Below, one piece after another: positions 53,028 through 63,800 of a stretch of DNA of 64,000 nt. A model generated the notes under the pieces. The model was not told the origin of the DNA, did no database searches, and saw only the letters and a program-made list of their open reading frames with translations. The stretch comes from Luteococcus japonicus. Lineage in GTDB: Bacteria; Actinomycetota; Actinomycetes; Propionibacteriales; Propionibacteriaceae. The stretch lies in assembly GCF_003752415.1 (NCBI RefSeq), contig NZ_RKHG01000001.1, positions 2,852,001 through 2,916,000 of the forward strand, written 5' to 3'. Position 1 is the first letter of the stretch, and each line of letters starts with the position of its first letter. The position numbers and the translations under genes are program-made.

Positions 53028-53416
53028 TCAGGAGCGCTGTTGGGCCCGGGCCAGCAAGTAGACGCCAACCACGCACAGCAGCGCGGCGACGACCAGGCTC
53101 CCGGGGCATGGCGCGGGTCCCCGGCGACGGCAAAGGCCATGCCACCGATCGGCCCCAGCACGCCCAGCGCCATGCACCCGATCTCCAGCCAGCGGGCTGG
53201 CTGCGAGGCATTGAGCCCAGCCTGGGTGGGGGTCAGGCGAGCTGCGGCCATCACGCACAGCCCGACGAGGAAGAAGGCGAGGAGGGCGGTGAGCGCCGGG
53301 GCGGCGAAGACTCGTCGCTCCCACAAGGCCAGCCCGCCGGCGCCCATCACGCCATTGGCTGCCCAGATGCCGCAGAAGGCGAGTGCCGCCCAGGCCATGT
53401 CTCGTCGATCTCCCAT
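53028..53416 (-). pseudogene. Small four-helix membrane protein, frameshifted
   Basis: The N-terminal part from ATG 53414-53416 (MGDRRDMAWAALAFCGIWAA and three hydrophobic segments, including LTALLAFFLVGLCVMAAARL) is in one frame, and the last helix (PGSLVVAALLCVVGVYLLAR) in another. The shift is near 53105. With the XRE and DUF2178-like neighbours it forms a decayed gene cluster. Confidence 0.6.
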
Positions 53417-53485
53417 GGCCCGATCATTCCAACGCGACGGGACATGGGCGGCGGCACCAACCCCCATTCGTCCCGGACATGACGA

Positions 53486-53522
53486 ACGGCCGGTGGCACT
53501 CTTTCGTAGTGCCACCGGCCGT
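53486..53522. terminator. Hairpin terminator downstream of the PTS gene
   Basis: Perfect 15-bp arms (ACGGCCGGTGGCACT, 53486-53500, and 53508-53522) with a 7-nt loop lie 20 bp beyond the PTS stop. Confidence 0.85.
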
Positions 53523-53543
53523 CGCGGTGGTGCGTTGCCCGGG

Positions 53544-55676
53544 TCAGGCGGTGGGCTCCACCTTGGCGGGCTTGGCTGTGGTGCTGATCAGTTCGTCGCC
53601 AACCTGCACGTCACCCTGCGCCACCTGGCTGACCTCGCCGAACTTCTTGGCATTGGTCACCAGCACCGGGGTGACCAGCGAGTAGCCGGCCTCCTCGATG
53701 ATGGCGCGGTCGAAGGTGACCAGCGGGGTGCCGGCCTCCACCCGATCGCCACGGGCAACCTTGACGTCGAAGCCGCGTCCCTCGAGGTTCACGGTGTCGA
53801 TGCCGACGTGGACCAGCAGCTCCACGCCGCTGTCCAGCTGGATGCCGAAGGCGTGACCGGTCTTCTGGGCGACGACGATCTTGCCGGGGGCCGGCGCGTA
53901 GACCGTGTCACCCGAGGGGTCGATGCCCACGCCCAGGCCGACGGTGCCGGCGCTGAAGACGGGATCCGGGACCTCGGCCAGCGGCACGACGCGGCCGGTC
54001 AGCGGAGCGCCGATGGTGGTGACGGTGCCGGGGACCATGGCGGGCTTGACCACCTTGGCGGGCTTCTCGGCGACGGCTGTGGCGGTACCGGCGGCAGCCA
54101 CTCCGGTGGCGGCAGCGGCCGGGGCGAGGGCGTGGTCGTTGGTGTCGGTCGCGGCGGCCAGCGGGTCGACGGCGGCCTCGTCGCGCTGGGCCAGGGCCTC
54201 GGCGCGCTCCTCCTTGGTCATGTAGCCGCGGGCGATGACCAGGGCCATCGCGGTGAGGAAGGCGGCGGCCACGGCGATCACGTAGAGCAGGATCGGGTTG
54301 AAGACCGGGATGGTCAGCAGGCTGGTGAAGACGAAGGCCTTGGTCTTGATGCCACCGTCGGCCATGCCCACCAGGCCGCCGACGGCGATGACCAGACCAC
54401 CGACGAAGCAGCCGACCAGCATCGAGGGGTAGATGCGCTTGAAGCGCAGGTGGATGCCGTAGAGGCTCGGCTCGGAGATACCACCGAGCAGACCCGCGGC
54501 GAGTGCACCGGAGGCCGTCTGGCGCATCACGACGTCCTTGTCCCGCATGGCGAGCACCAGCACACCGGCGGTGGCGCCGAAGCAGGCGAAGTTCCAGGCA
54601 CCCATCGGGCCCTGGATGAAGTCGTAGCCCAGGGCCTGGATGTTGATCAGCATCAGGGCGTTCAACGGCCAGTGCAGGCCCAGCGGCACCAGGAAGGGGT
54701 AGATCATCGGGATGGCCAGGGCGAAGACGAAGGGTGCGTGGGTGTTCATCCAGGCCAGGCCGGCGCCGATGGCGCTACCCAGCCAGACACCGATCGGGCC
54801 GATCAGGAAGGCGGTCAGCGGGATCATGATGGCCAGGCAGAAGAAGGGCACGAAGACCATCTGCAGGTTCGGCGGGAAGACCTTCTGCAGGAACTTGTAG
54901 AGCACGGCCAGCACGGCCACCATCAGCAGCGGCACGAAGACCTGGCCGCCGTACTCGTTGAGCTGCAGCGGCAGGCCGAAGATCCGGGCGACACAGCTCT
55001 CGGTGCCCAGGGTGGCATTGGTGGTGCACACCGTGTTGGCGGAGTCCTTGAGCGCGTTGAACTCGGGGGTCATCAGCGCCAGCATGATGGCGCCGCCGAT
55101 CCACGGGTCCACCTTGAGCTTCTTGGCGCCGTTGTAGGCCACCATGATCGGCAGGAAGAAGAAGACGCTGCGCCACATGGCGTCGACGAAGAGCCAGGAA
55201 GCGGGCTTCGGGTCGGCGCGGAAGTCGACGATCTTCAGGGCGTCGAGGACGGCCGTGAAGGCGATGATCAGCGAGGCGCCGAGCAGCACGCCCAGGATGG
55301 GGCGGAAGGAGTCGCTCAGGAACTCGAAGAAGGCATCGACCCAGGCATGCTTGCCGCGCACGCCACCGGCGCGGGCCTCGGCCTTGATGTCGTCGGCGGA
55401 CTTGCTGGCGCTCGAGGCGCCGGCCTTCGCCATCTCCGGCAGCTGCATGATGTCGCTGTAGGCGCCGGCGACGGCACCACCCATCACAACCTGGTAGCGG
55501 TCTCCGGACTGGGGCACCGCACCCATCACGCCCTCGACCTTCTCCATCTTGTCCTTGTCAACGATGGAGGCGTCGTTGAGCTCGAAGCGCAGGCGAGTTG
55601 CGCAGTGCGTCAAACTCTTGATGTTTCCAGGCCCACCGATTGTCTCGATGATCTGCCTGGCCTGTTCTGTGGCCAT
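53544..55676 (-). CDS. PTS permease EIIBCA, glucoside type
   Basis: The 710-residue protein has a B domain with the phosphorylated Cys in LTHCATRLRFEL near residue 25, a C domain with about ten TM helices (about 110-480) that contains GGISEPSLYGIHLRFKR, and an A domain with the catalytic His in LLVHVGIDTVNLEG near residue 642. The B-C-A order and the G-I-S-E-P motif match the beta-glucoside/sucrose/trehalose branch. The sugar cannot be fixed. No antiterminator site or adjacent regulator gene was found. Confidence 0.92.
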   Translation of the reverse strand: MATEQARQIIETIGGPGNIKSLTHCATRLRFELNDASIVDKDKMEKVEGVMGAVPQSGDRYQVVMGGAVAGAYSDIMQLPEMAKAGASSASKSADDIKAEARAGGVRGKHAWVDAFFEFLSDSFRPILGVLLGASLIIAFTAVLDALKIVDFRADPKPASWLFVDAMWRSVFFFLPIMVAYNGAKKLKVDPWIGGAIMLALMTPEFNALKDSANTVCTTNATLGTESCVARIFGLPLQLNEYGGQVFVPLLMVAVLAVLYKFLQKVFPPNLQMVFVPFFCLAIMIPLTAFLIGPIGVWLGSAIGAGLAWMNTHAPFVFALAIPMIYPFLVPLGLHWPLNALMLINIQALGYDFIQGPMGAWNFACFGATAGVLVLAMRDKDVVMRQTASGALAAGLLGGISEPSLYGIHLRFKRIYPSMLVGCFVGGLVIAVGGLVGMADGGIKTKAFVFTSLLTIPVFNPILLYVIAVAAAFLTAMALVIARGYMTKEERAEALAQRDEAAVDPLAAATDTNDHALAPAAAATGVAAAGTATAVAEKPAKVVKPAMVPGTVTTIGAPLTGRVVPLAEVPDPVFSAGTVGLGVGIDPSGDTVYAPAPGKIVVAQKTGHAFGIQLDSGVELLVHVGIDTVNLEGRGFDVKVARGDRVEAGTPLVTFDRAIIEEAGYSLVTPVLVTNAKKFGEVSQVAQGDVQVGDELISTTAKPAKVEPTA

Positions 55677-55888
55677 GGGGCTACTTTCTCTAGGGCGGCA
55701 CCAATGGGCCGCGTCCCGTGGGGAAGCCGTCAAGTATGCACTTCCGAGGCGCTTTGCATGGTGCAGGCTGGCGCGCCTCAGGCGCCACAAAAGTACCTCA
55801 TGGCGCTGCGCCCGAAGGAGCAGCCCCTTGAATTTTCACGAATTTTTGGATGTGTGGCCTTTCATGCCCGGTTGGGCGGATCGGACGA

Positions 55889-56665
55889 TCAGCCCCAGAC
55901 CAGCCCGGCGACCTCACCGATCACGGTCACGGCTGGCGGCGTGACCTGCTGGGCCAGCTCAGCGATGTCCGCGAGGCTGCCGCGCACCTGGCGCATGTCC
56001 GGGTGCCCGGCCTTCGCGACGACGGCCACCGGAGTCGCCGGGTCCATGCCGTGGGTCTGCAGCTCGGCGACGATCTGTGGCAGGTACTTGACGCCCATCA
56101 GCACCACCAGTGTGGTGCGGGTGCTGGCCAGCGCCGCCCAGTCCAGTTGGCTGCGCGGATCGCCCGGCGGCACGTGGCCGCTGACCACGGTGAAGCCCTG
56201 CACCATGCTGCGATGGGTGACCGGGATGCCGGCCAGGGCGGGGGCCGCGACGCTGGAGGTGACGCCGGGGATGATCCGCACCGCGATGCCGGCCTCGGCG
56301 CAGGCCTGCCACTCCTCGCCGCCGCGGCCGAAGACGAAGTTGTCGCCGCCCTTGAAACGCACCACCCGGCGGCCGGCCTGGGCGTGCTCCACCAGCAGCT
56401 CGTTGATCCTCTCCTGGGGCACGAACTCGCCGCGCGGCAGCTTGCCCACCCAGACCTGTTCGCAGTTGGGGCGGCAGCTGGCCAGGGAGTCCTGCGGTGC
56501 CAGGTGGTCCACCAGCACGACGTCGGCCTGTTCCAGGGCGCGCAGACCCGCGACGGTCAGCAGCCCGGGGTCGCCGGGGCCACCGCCCACCAGGGTGACG
56601 GTGCCCGGTTCCAGCGGGGCCAGGGTCCCGGTGGTGGCGGTGGAGTGAGGTAGCTGGTGGTTCAT
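55889..56665 (-). CDS. cobA: Uroporphyrinogen-III C-methyltransferase
   Basis: The 258-residue protein methylates uroporphyrinogen III at C2 and C7 to precorrin-2, the entry to the corrinoid pathway. VTLVGGGPGDPGLLTVAGLR, VVRFKGGDNFVFGRGGEE, and the final VTVIGEVAGLVW are the SUMT landmarks. The CysG siroheme half is missing. It is the last gene of a riboswitch-controlled operon, 28 bp after cbiT. Confidence 0.95.
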   Translation of the reverse strand: MNHQLPHSTATTGTLAPLEPGTVTLVGGGPGDPGLLTVAGLRALEQADVVLVDHLAPQDSLASCRPNCEQVWVGKLPRGEFVPQERINELLVEHAQAGRRVVRFKGGDNFVFGRGGEEWQACAEAGIAVRIIPGVTSSVAAPALAGIPVTHRSMVQGFTVVSGHVPPGDPRSQLDWAALASTRTTLVVLMGVKYLPQIVAELQTHGMDPATPVAVVAKAGHPDMRQVRGSLADIAELAQQVTPPAVTVIGEVAGLVWG

Positions 56666-56693
56666 CTGTTCTTCCTTGTGGGCAGGTTCTCGG

Positions 56694-57326
56694 TCATGCT
56701 GTCACAGGCTCGGCGGGGCGGTGCGCCACCCACTGCACGATGGGACGGGCGGGCTTCCAGCCGGTGAAGCGGCCGATCGGTTCGGCGGCCTCCAGCTGGA
56801 TCCGGGACAGCTCCCCGCCCAGTTCGCGGTGCAGTTCGACGAGAAGCGCGGCGGTCTCCAGGGTCACGCCGTGCACCACCAGCCGTCCGCCGGGCCGCAG
56901 CGCCGCCCAGCAACACCGGACCGTCTCCCGGTCCACGCCGCCACCGAAGAAGACGGCGTCCGGCGCCGAGCCCTCGTCCTTGGCCAGGGCGGTCACCAGT
57001 TCCCCGGCCGCGCCGAGCCGCACGTCGATGCGCTTGTCCAGTTGGAAGCGGGTGACATTGCGGCGGGCGCGCGCCGCTCGTTCCTCGCGACGCTCCAGCC
57101 CGATCGCCCGCGCGCCGGGGGCCGCGAGTGCCCACTCGATGGCGACGGCCCCCGAGCCGAGGCCCACATCCCACAGCAACTCGCCGGGGGCGGGCCGCAA
57201 CCGGATCAGTGCCAGGGCACGTACCGCCCGCTTGGTGATCAGGCCGTCGTGCTCGAAGCAGTCGTCGCTGCGTCCGGGCAGGGGGGAGAGGTCCATCAGG
57301 AGTCCTTCGCAGGGTGTGGGGTGCAT
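56694..57326 (-). CDS. cbiT: Precorrin-6Y/cobalt-precorrin-6B C15-methyltransferase (decarboxylating), CbiT
   Basis: The 210-residue protein starts at ATG 57324-57326 in a TGATG overlap with cbiO, the same arrangement as in cbiN-cbiQ. SAM motif I is ELLWDVGLGSGAVAIEWALA, followed by AIGLERREERAARARRNV and the PDAVFFGGGVDRETV region typical of CbiT. An ATG 30 bp downstream (MDLSPLPG) behind AAGGA is an alternative start. No cbiE partner is in the operon. Confidence 0.88.
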   Translation of the reverse strand: MHPTPCEGLLMDLSPLPGRSDDCFEHDGLITKRAVRALALIRLRPAPGELLWDVGLGSGAVAIEWALAAPGARAIGLERREERAARARRNVTRFQLDKRIDVRLGAAGELVTALAKDEGSAPDAVFFGGGVDRETVRCCWAALRPGGRLVVHGVTLETAALLVELHRELGGELSRIQLEAAEPIGRFTGWKPARPIVQWVAHRPAEPVTA

Positions 57327-58141
57327 CAGTGTGGGGTGGTCAGTGCGGTGACGATGTCGTCGAGGTGCCGGGGTGCGACGCCCAGGCCGAGCCGGGCGGC
57401 CAGTTCCAGTGGCCAGGGGCGGTGCAGGCGGGCCGCTGCCAGCAATGTCTGGTCGGCGAGGATGTCAGTGACCGGGCCCTGCCGCACCGTCCCGTCCAGC
57501 ACCACGGCGGCCTGCTCGCCCCAGGCCAGCGCCAGGTCCACGTCGTGGGTGGCCAGCACGACGGTGGTGCCCTGGGCAATCAGTCTCTCCAGGGCCGCCA
57601 GCATCTCGTGCACCCCGGCCGGGTCCAGGCCCGCCGTCGGCTCGTCCAGCAGCAGTACCTCGGGGCGCATCGCGACCGCACCTGCGGTGGCCACCCGCTT
57701 GCGCTCCCCATAGGAGAGCTGATGGGTGGGCCGTTCGGCCAGGTGGCTCACGCCCAACAGGGCCAGCGATTCCCTCACCCGGGCGCGCACCTCGTCGGGT
57801 GGCAGCCCCAGGTTCATCGGGCCGAAGGAGACGTCCTGGCTGACGTCGGCACTGAAGAGTTGGTCGTCGGGGTCCTGCAGCACCAGCTGCACCCGACGGC
57901 GGTGCTCCCGCAGGGCGCCCCGGCCACTGCCCAGCCGGTTTCCTGCCACCTCGACGGTTCCCGACGAGGGACGGTGAGCACCGGACAGGCAGCGCAGCAG
58001 GGTGGTCTTGCCGGAGCCGTTGGCACCCAGCAGGGCCAGCCGGCAGCCTGTCGGAAGCTCCAGTCCGGCCCCGCGAAGCACCTCCTGCCCGAGGTAACCG
58101 GCGTGCAGTCCGGTGGCACGCAGCACCAGGGCCTCAGCCAT
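57326..58141 (-). CDS. cbiO: Energy-coupling factor cobalt transporter ATPase
   Basis: The 271-residue ATPase has Walker [19 protein letters not shown] near residue 36, the signature [14 protein letters not shown], Walker [14 protein letters not shown] and the H-loop [11 protein letters not shown]. It energises CbiM-mediated cobalt uptake. It overlaps cbiQ by 8 bp. Confidence 0.95.
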   Translation of the reverse strand: MAEALVLRATGLHAGYLGQEVLRGAGLELPTGCRLALLGANGSGKTTLLRCLSGAHRPSSGTVEVAGNRLGSGRGALREHRRRVQLVLQDPDDQLFSADVSQDVSFGPMNLGLPPDEVRARVRESLALLGVSHLAERPTHQLSYGERKRVATAGAVAMRPEVLLLDEPTAGLDPAGVHEMLAALERLIAQGTTVVLATHDVDLALAWGEQAAVVLDGTVRQGPVTDILADQTLLAAARLHRPWPLELAARLGLGVAPRHLDDIVTALTTPH

Positions 58142-58916
58142 GACGCACCGTCAGCCAGACCAGGGCCCAGATGCCGGCCAGGGCGGTGGCACTCGCGGCG
58201 AGGAAGCGGGTGGAGGCGGGCCGGTCGAGCGGCAGGGTGGTCAGCGATGACTCGTAGCCCCTGCCGGCCAGCCCTTCCTCGAGGCGTCGCGCCTGGTCCC
58301 AGGAGCGCACCAGTACCGCACCGACGGCATCGCCCGTGGCCTCGATCCGGCGTCGTAAGGGTGCGGCATCGCACAATCGGGCGGCCTGGGCCTGCCGGAT
58401 GCCGATGGCGGTCGTCAGGAGAACCCAGAGCAACCGATAGGTGAGCGATGCGACCTCCAGCAGTGGGTCGGGGATGCGCAGGCGGCGGCAGGAGGTGATC
58501 AGGTCCACCATCGGGGTGGTGGTGGCCAGCACCATCAGGGCCAGCGCGCCGGCGATCCCGTGGCCGGTCAGTGCGGCGCACCGGGCAAGGCCTTCGTGGC
58601 TGAGGCTCAAGGGGCCCCACTGCCACAGCAGCCGGGAGTCTGCGGCGGGGGCACCGAGCCCGACCGCCACCGACGCCGCGCCGATCAGGATGAACACCAG
58701 CGGTGGGGTCATCACCCTGGTGAGGACCGTCGGCCGGATCCGGGCCGGGCCCAGGATGGCGGCCAGCGCGACCAGGGAGACCAGCACGGTTCCCGGCCAT
58801 GGGGGAGCGACGAGGGCGGTGAGCACCAGACCGAGGCTCAGCGCAGCCTTCTCACCGACGCGACGACGCCGCCAGGGGCTGGCCCAGGCGGCGTCGTCGA
58901 CCGAGGAGAGGCGCAT
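58134..58916 (-). CDS. cbiQ: Energy-coupling factor transmembrane protein CbiQ
   Basis: The 260-residue protein has five to six TM helices and the coupling motifs of the EcfT family, with the A-R-G segment of the form [13 protein letters not shown] near residue 220 and the [13 protein letters not shown] loop. It links the CbiM substrate unit to CbiO. Starts within a TGATG overlap with cbiN. Confidence 0.9.
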   Translation of the reverse strand: MRLSSVDDAAWASPWRRRRVGEKAALSLGLVLTALVAPPWPGTVLVSLVALAAILGPARIRPTVLTRVMTPPLVFILIGAASVAVGLGAPAADSRLLWQWGPLSLSHEGLARCAALTGHGIAGALALMVLATTTPMVDLITSCRRLRIPDPLLEVASLTYRLLWVLLTTAIGIRQAQAARLCDAAPLRRRIEATGDAVGAVLVRSWDQARRLEEGLAGRGYESSLTTLPLDRPASTRFLAASATALAGIWALVWLTVRHG

Positions 58917-59248
58917 CAGTCTTGCTTGCTGCGTTCGGCGCGGCGGCCGCGCAGGTTGCCCAGCACAAAGCCGAAGGCGCCGGCGCCAAGGGCTGCCTGC
59001 AGGGCGAACAGGCCAGACTCGATCTCTCCGGAATCGGGGGAGAACAGGGGCTCGAACCACGGCTCGACGCCCTTGTCGGCGAGCACTTCGGTGACCGCTG
59101 CATCGGTCCCGCCGAAGGCCTCGGCATCGGCTCCGGAGGGGCGTGGCGCCAGGGCCATGCACAGGGCGAAGATCGCGACGATGGCCGCGATGAGCACGGG
59201 CGTCACCCAGCGCTGGACGGGCCGGGTGGTGACGTGGGCCTCAGACAT
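58916..59248 (-). CDS. cbiN: Cobalt transporter auxiliary protein CbiN
   Basis: The 110-residue protein has an N-terminal TM helix ([20 protein letters not shown]), an external loop of about 50 residues with [20 protein letters not shown], and a C-terminal TM helix ([20 protein letters not shown]). This matches CbiN, which helps metal loading of CbiM. The stop overlaps the start of cbiQ. Confidence 0.92.
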   Translation of the reverse strand: MSEAHVTTRPVQRWVTPVLIAAIVAIFALCMALAPRPSGADAEAFGGTDAAVTEVLADKGVEPWFEPLFSPDSGEIESGLFALQAALGAGAFGFVLGNLRGRRAERSKQD

Positions 59249-59939
59249 GAGCGGCCTCCTTCACAGGGCGGGAGCCACCGAATCCGAAGACACCGAGCCG
59301 TTGCAGGTCGGGCAGCGCGACGCGGGACAGGAAGCGGAAGACCAGCACGCCCAGCAGCCCTTCCATCGCGGCCAGCGGGATCTGGGTCACGGCGAAGATG
59401 CCGAGGAACTTGGCCAGTGAGCCGAGCAGGCCGCTACCGGCGTCGGGGTAGGCGATGGCCAGCTGGAGGGAGGTCACGCAGTATGTGACCAGGTCCGCGA
59501 AGAACATGGCTCCGAAGACCCCGGCATACCAGGGCAGGCGCGCCCTGCGGCACAGCATGTACACGCCGTAGCCGGCCCAGGGTCCGGCGATGGCCATCGA
59601 GAAGACATTGGCACCCAGGGTGGTGATGCCGCCGTGCGCCAGCAGCAGGGCCTGGAAGAGCAGGACGACGCTGCCCAGGAAGGCCATCACCGGTGGTCGG
59701 AAGAGGATGGCCCCCATGCCGGTTCCGGTCGGGTGCGACGAGGAGCCGGTCACCGACGGGAGCTTGATGGCGGACAGGACGAAGGTGAAGGCGCCGGCAG
59801 CGGCCAGCAGCAGCTTGTTCTCCGGGCTCTTGCGGGATTCCGCAATCACGGCTCTGGCGCCGTGGACCACGAAGGGGGCGCTGGCGGCGTACCAAATGGC
59901 ACATTGTGCGGGGGACAGGAAACCTTCTGCGATGTGCAT
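59241..59939 (-). CDS. cbiM: Cobalt-specific substrate-binding membrane protein CbiM
   Basis: The 232-residue protein begins with [20 protein letters not shown]. The free N-terminal Met-His and further His in [14 protein letters not shown] form the Co2+ site. Seven TM helices. It starts behind AAGGAG and is preceded by a cobalamin riboswitch. It is the first gene of cbiM-cbiN-cbiQ-cbiO-cbiT-cobA. Confidence 0.95.
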   Translation of the reverse strand: MHIAEGFLSPAQCAIWYAASAPFVVHGARAVIAESRKSPENKLLLAAAGAFTFVLSAIKLPSVTGSSSHPTGTGMGAILFRPPVMAFLGSVVLLFQALLLAHGGITTLGANVFSMAIAGPWAGYGVYMLCRRARLPWYAGVFGAMFFADLVTYCVTSLQLAIAYPDAGSGLLGSLAKFLGIFAVTQIPLAAMEGLLGVLVFRFLSRVALPDLQRLGVFGFGGSRPVKEAAHV

Positions 59940-59984
59940 CGCGGTGACTCCTTCTCGAGATGACGCGTCTCGTGTGGTGGGTCT

Positions 59985-60130
59985 GTCATCGCGGGCGAGT
60001 TCCTGACTCCCGACGCTCGTGGCGTCGGACACAGTGGCGCGACCGTGCCGGCTCTTCCGGCTTCCTCGATCCTGCGGTGATCATGTGGTGATCATGTGGA
60101 GTTGTCTGTGTTCCCTCGCTGGGGGATCAC
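59985..60130 (-). promoter_or_regulatory. Cobalamin riboswitch
   Basis: On the minus strand the leader holds AGGAAGCCGGAAGAGCCGGC, then GGTCGCGCCACTGTG, and the B12-box GGGAGTCAGGAACTC. These are the conserved core elements of cobalamin riboswitches. It ends about 45 nt before the cbiM start. A -10-like CATAAT (60140-60145 on the minus strand) lies at the 5' end. Binding of adenosylcobalamin should turn off the operon, matching the cobalt uptake product. Confidence 0.92.
60077..60098. repeat. 11-bp perfect tandem duplication in the riboswitch 5' part
   Basis: GTGATCATGTG occurs twice in direct succession (60077-60087 and 60088-60098). It is located in the region upstream of the conserved AGGAAGCC core, where peripheral stems vary. 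Confidence 0.9.
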
Positions 60131-60270
60131 CTTCGCCAGATTATGTCACACGGGTGGTGCCCGTCCCGGAGATGGCTCCGGGTGACGTGACGGGGTGATC
60201 TTTGCGCACCAGCGTGCCAAAAGAGATTGGACGGTTGAAACATGTACTGACCGGAGGCAATGGTGGCGGG

Positions 60271-60894
60271 GTGAGGCGGACGACCATCAAGGACATCGCC
60301 GGGTGAAGGCCGTCGCGGCGGAGCTGGGATGGACTGCAGCGCCGCCGCGGCCGCCCTGTCCGGCAGGCGTGCCGGCGCCCTGGGCCTGGTGATGAGGCAC
60401 GGTGAGGGTGATGACCAGGCCGAGGTCGGCTGGGCCACATCGCCGGCCCCCACGAATGGCACTACGTCCGGTGGCGGACCGAGGCGCTGCGCGCCCGGGC
60501 GCGCCAACTGGGCCTGGCGGCCACCGTGACGCACGTGAACACGCGCGACGAGATGGCAGGGATGCAGGCCAGCACGCGCATGCTGCGCGGCTCCGAGGCC
60601 CCCACCGCCGTCATCTACTACAGCGAGCTGCTGACCATCGGGGGAGTGGCGGCCTGCCATGACGCCGGTCTCGGGGTGGGTCGTCAGGTGGGCATGGCCA
60701 GCTTCGAGGACTCCCCGGCCCTGCGGATGCAGCGTCCGGGCATCATTGCTCTGCGCCGCCGCTCCGAGGAATTGGGGGCGATGGCCGCCCGGGCTCTGCT
60801 GGCCCTGGCCGACGGTGAGGATCCGACGATGGAGGTCGGTCCGCTCCCGGAGCTGGCGGTGCGTGGTTCCTCCGGCCGGTGGCCGACTCAGTAG
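60271..60894 (+). pseudogene. LacI-family regulator, deleted and frameshifted
   Basis: The start reads VRRTTIKDIAG and then a stop, the usual beginning of LacI proteins; the rest of the HTH is gone. KAVAAELGWT and AAAAALSGRRAGALGLVMRH belong to the hinge. The C-terminal core resumes at HEWHYVRWRTEALRARARQL, then SEAPTAVIYYSELLTIGGVA, VGMASFEDSPALRMQRPGII and the final PELAVRGSSGRWPTQ. Only about 620 of 1000 bp remain, in at least two frames. It was probably the regulator of the GH92 gene, with which its end overlaps. Confidence 0.85.
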
Positions 60895-63800
60895 ACCTCG
60901 ACCTGGCAGAGGGTGACGTCGTCCAGCAGGCAAAGACGCAGCGCGGACACCTCTCCCACCGGCGGCAGCTCGAAGGGCATGGTCTGGTCCGGCCAGCGCA
61001 CCTCGCGGGAGACGAGCACCTCATCCAGCGGCGCGTCGTCGGGGCCCAGCAGTGTCACCGTCATCCGGACGGGGCCCATGTCGGCAGTGGTGAGCGTGAT
61101 CAGCCGGGGTTGCCAGGGCTCGGGCCAGTGGGCCTCCAGCCGTGTCTGCGCCGCCAGCCGTACCCGCTGCCGCCCCCGGTCGTCCATCAGCGCTCTCGCC
61201 TGGTGGTCGGGCAGGCCACTCAATCGGGCCAGTGCCGAACGGTCGCGGCGGTGCGGACCCCATGCCGTGCCCAGTGGACCGGTGGACAGGCTGGCCGGGC
61301 GGCTGTCGGCACCCCACGCCGTGGGTTGGTCGCTCAGTTCGATGCACAGTTCGACGGCGCCCCGCAGGTCCTCGACGCCGATGCTGCAGGCCGACCACGG
61401 CTCGCCATTGCGGGTCACGGAGGCGACGAAATGGCCTGTGCCGCGAGTGGTGATGCTCAGCGTCCCTTCCGGGCGCTGCCAGGTCATCGGGGTCAATGGT
61501 GCGCCCAGCACGTACCCACCGCTGCCCGGCGCCAGGGGGTAGAGGCCCATGGCGGCGAAGAGCCACCACGCGCTCATCTCGCCGTTGTCCTCGTCGCCCG
61601 GATAGCCCTGCCCGATCTCGGAGCCGACGAAGGCACGGTCCAGCGCGTCGCGCACCAGCTGCTGGCTGCGCCACGGCTGGCCGGCTGCCAGGGGCATGAA
61701 GGAGATGTGGTGGGCGGGCTGGTTGGACAGGGCGAACTGGCCCAGTCGCAGGGCGCGCGCCTCGCGCATCTCGTGGATGATGCCGCGGTAGCCGCCGCGA
61801 TGGTCTGCGCGCTCCGGGGTGGCCAGCAGCCGGTCCAGATGCCTGGCCAGGGCCTCTTCTCCGCCGTGCAGCGACGCCAGCAGGGCACCGTCCTGCGGCA
61901 GGCTCACGCTCATTCCCCAGGCCGTCGTCTCGGTGTAGTCGCCACCCCAGCGTTCAGGGGCCAGCGAGGAGGTGCTCCAGGACCCGTCGCCGCGACGGCC
62001 ACGCAGGAATCCCGTCGTGGCGTCGAAGACCTCACTGATGCCCAGGGCACGGTTGGTGCACCACGACGCGGTGGCCTGCAATTCCTCGACGCGCTCGCCG
62101 ATGCCCAGCTCCTCCGCGCGGCGGGCCAGGCCGGTGGCCCACGCGGCGATGGCCGCATCGCAGATGGCGTTCTCCACGGTCCAGCTCAGGGCCTCGTGCA
62201 CCTCGTCACTGGCCACCCACCCCCGGAACCGGGCCGCGCCGAGGCCCTTGCGTCCCACCGTCGCATCCGGTGGCGGGCAGCTGGCATTGCGCAGTGCGGA
62301 GTCGAAGGCCGCCACCTCGTCGAAGTCGATGCCATGGGCGCTGGCGCTGGCGAAGATGACATCGCTGGAGGTGCCCACCATGGAGTCGATGTGCCCCGGG
62401 GCGCTCCACCGGCCCATCCAGCCGCTCTCCCGCCAGGCAGGCAACAGTCCGTCGACGAGGTGCGCGGTGCGCCGCGGATCGGTGAGGCCCAGCAACGGCC
62501 AGCAGGTGCGGTAGGTGTCCCAGTAGCCATTGTTGACGTACAACCGCCCCTCGACGACGGGGCTGGCGGTGCGCTCCCAGCGCTGCCGCAGCCGGGCCCG
62601 CGCACCCATTGGCTGGAAGGGGGAGGCGTGCACCCAGTGCGGGTGCTCGGCGGTGCCGGTGTTCTCGTGCATGGCGCTGGGCCACAGGTGCAGCCGGGCC
62701 AGGTTGGACCAGGCGACGATCCGTTGCTCGGTGCTGGCCTCGGGCAGCACCAGCCGCCCCAACAGTTCCTTCCACGCGGCCTCTGCCCGGCCGCGGACCT
62801 CGTCGAAACTCGCCTCGCCGATCTCCAGGTCCAGGTTGTGCCTGGCCTGCTCGACGGAGATGAAACTGGTGGCCAGCGCCACCTCCAGCACGCGGCCCTC
62901 GCCGGCTTCGGCCTGCAGCACCGCGGCCCGGCGTCGGCCCCGGGTGGTGACCAGGTGGGCGCGTTGCCGGGTGATGCCGTAGCAGAAGCCCACCGGGTCC
63001 CGTTGGCGTCGGCCATGGCCGGGTGCCGGTTCAATCCGGCCTCTGAGCGCCAGCCGACCGTCGGGCAGCGGGGTGATCTGCCAGCGGCCGGGCTGCGGCA
63101 TGTCCAGCACCACGCCACAGGCTTCGTCGGTGGGCATGGTGAAGCGGAAGATGCCGCCGTGGTCGGTGGGGGTGACTTCCGCCACCATGCCGTCGGCCAG
63201 CGCGACGCGGTAGTGGTGTGGGCGGTCCAGTTCGGCGTCGTGGCTGAAGGCCACGCTGCGTCGGGCCGGATCGACGTGCGGGGTGCCGTGCCAGCCCATC
63301 AGCTGCACGCCGGCGCGGTCGTTGATCCAGGGCGAGGGCTGGTGGCTGACGGCCAGCGCCTCCAAACGGGGCCCGCCTTCGGGGGCCCACTGGTAGAGCC
63401 AGGTGCGGCTGCGGGCGTCGGTGACCGGGGTGAGCAGGTTGAAGCCGTGCGGCATGGCGACGGCGGGCAGGGTGTTGCCCCGGCTGAAGGTGGGGGCGGA
63501 GTTGGTGCCGCGCCTGGTCCGGACGTGGTCTACGGGGGAGTTGGCTTCCGGTTCCGGTGGTACGACGCCCAGCCACTGCACCCACAGAGTGCCGCGACCG
63601 GCGGGAAGCTCCAGCGCCATCTGGACGTGCTGCCCGGCGAACTCGTCGAGGTCCAGTTCCAGCAGGTTCCACTGCTCGGCCACCAGACAGGTCAGGCGCT
63701 CCCGATCTGCCGGGTGATCGTGACGGTGCCCGTGCTGGTCGGTCAGTGGGTACACCTCGTCACCCAAGAGCACGACGGGCCACGCGGTCGTCGCGTCGAA

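Noticed and set aside
53040-56648. Plus-strand open frame of about 1200 codons opposite the PTS and cobA genes
   Set aside because: Low-complexity Gly/His/Asp translation, opposite two canonical proteins.
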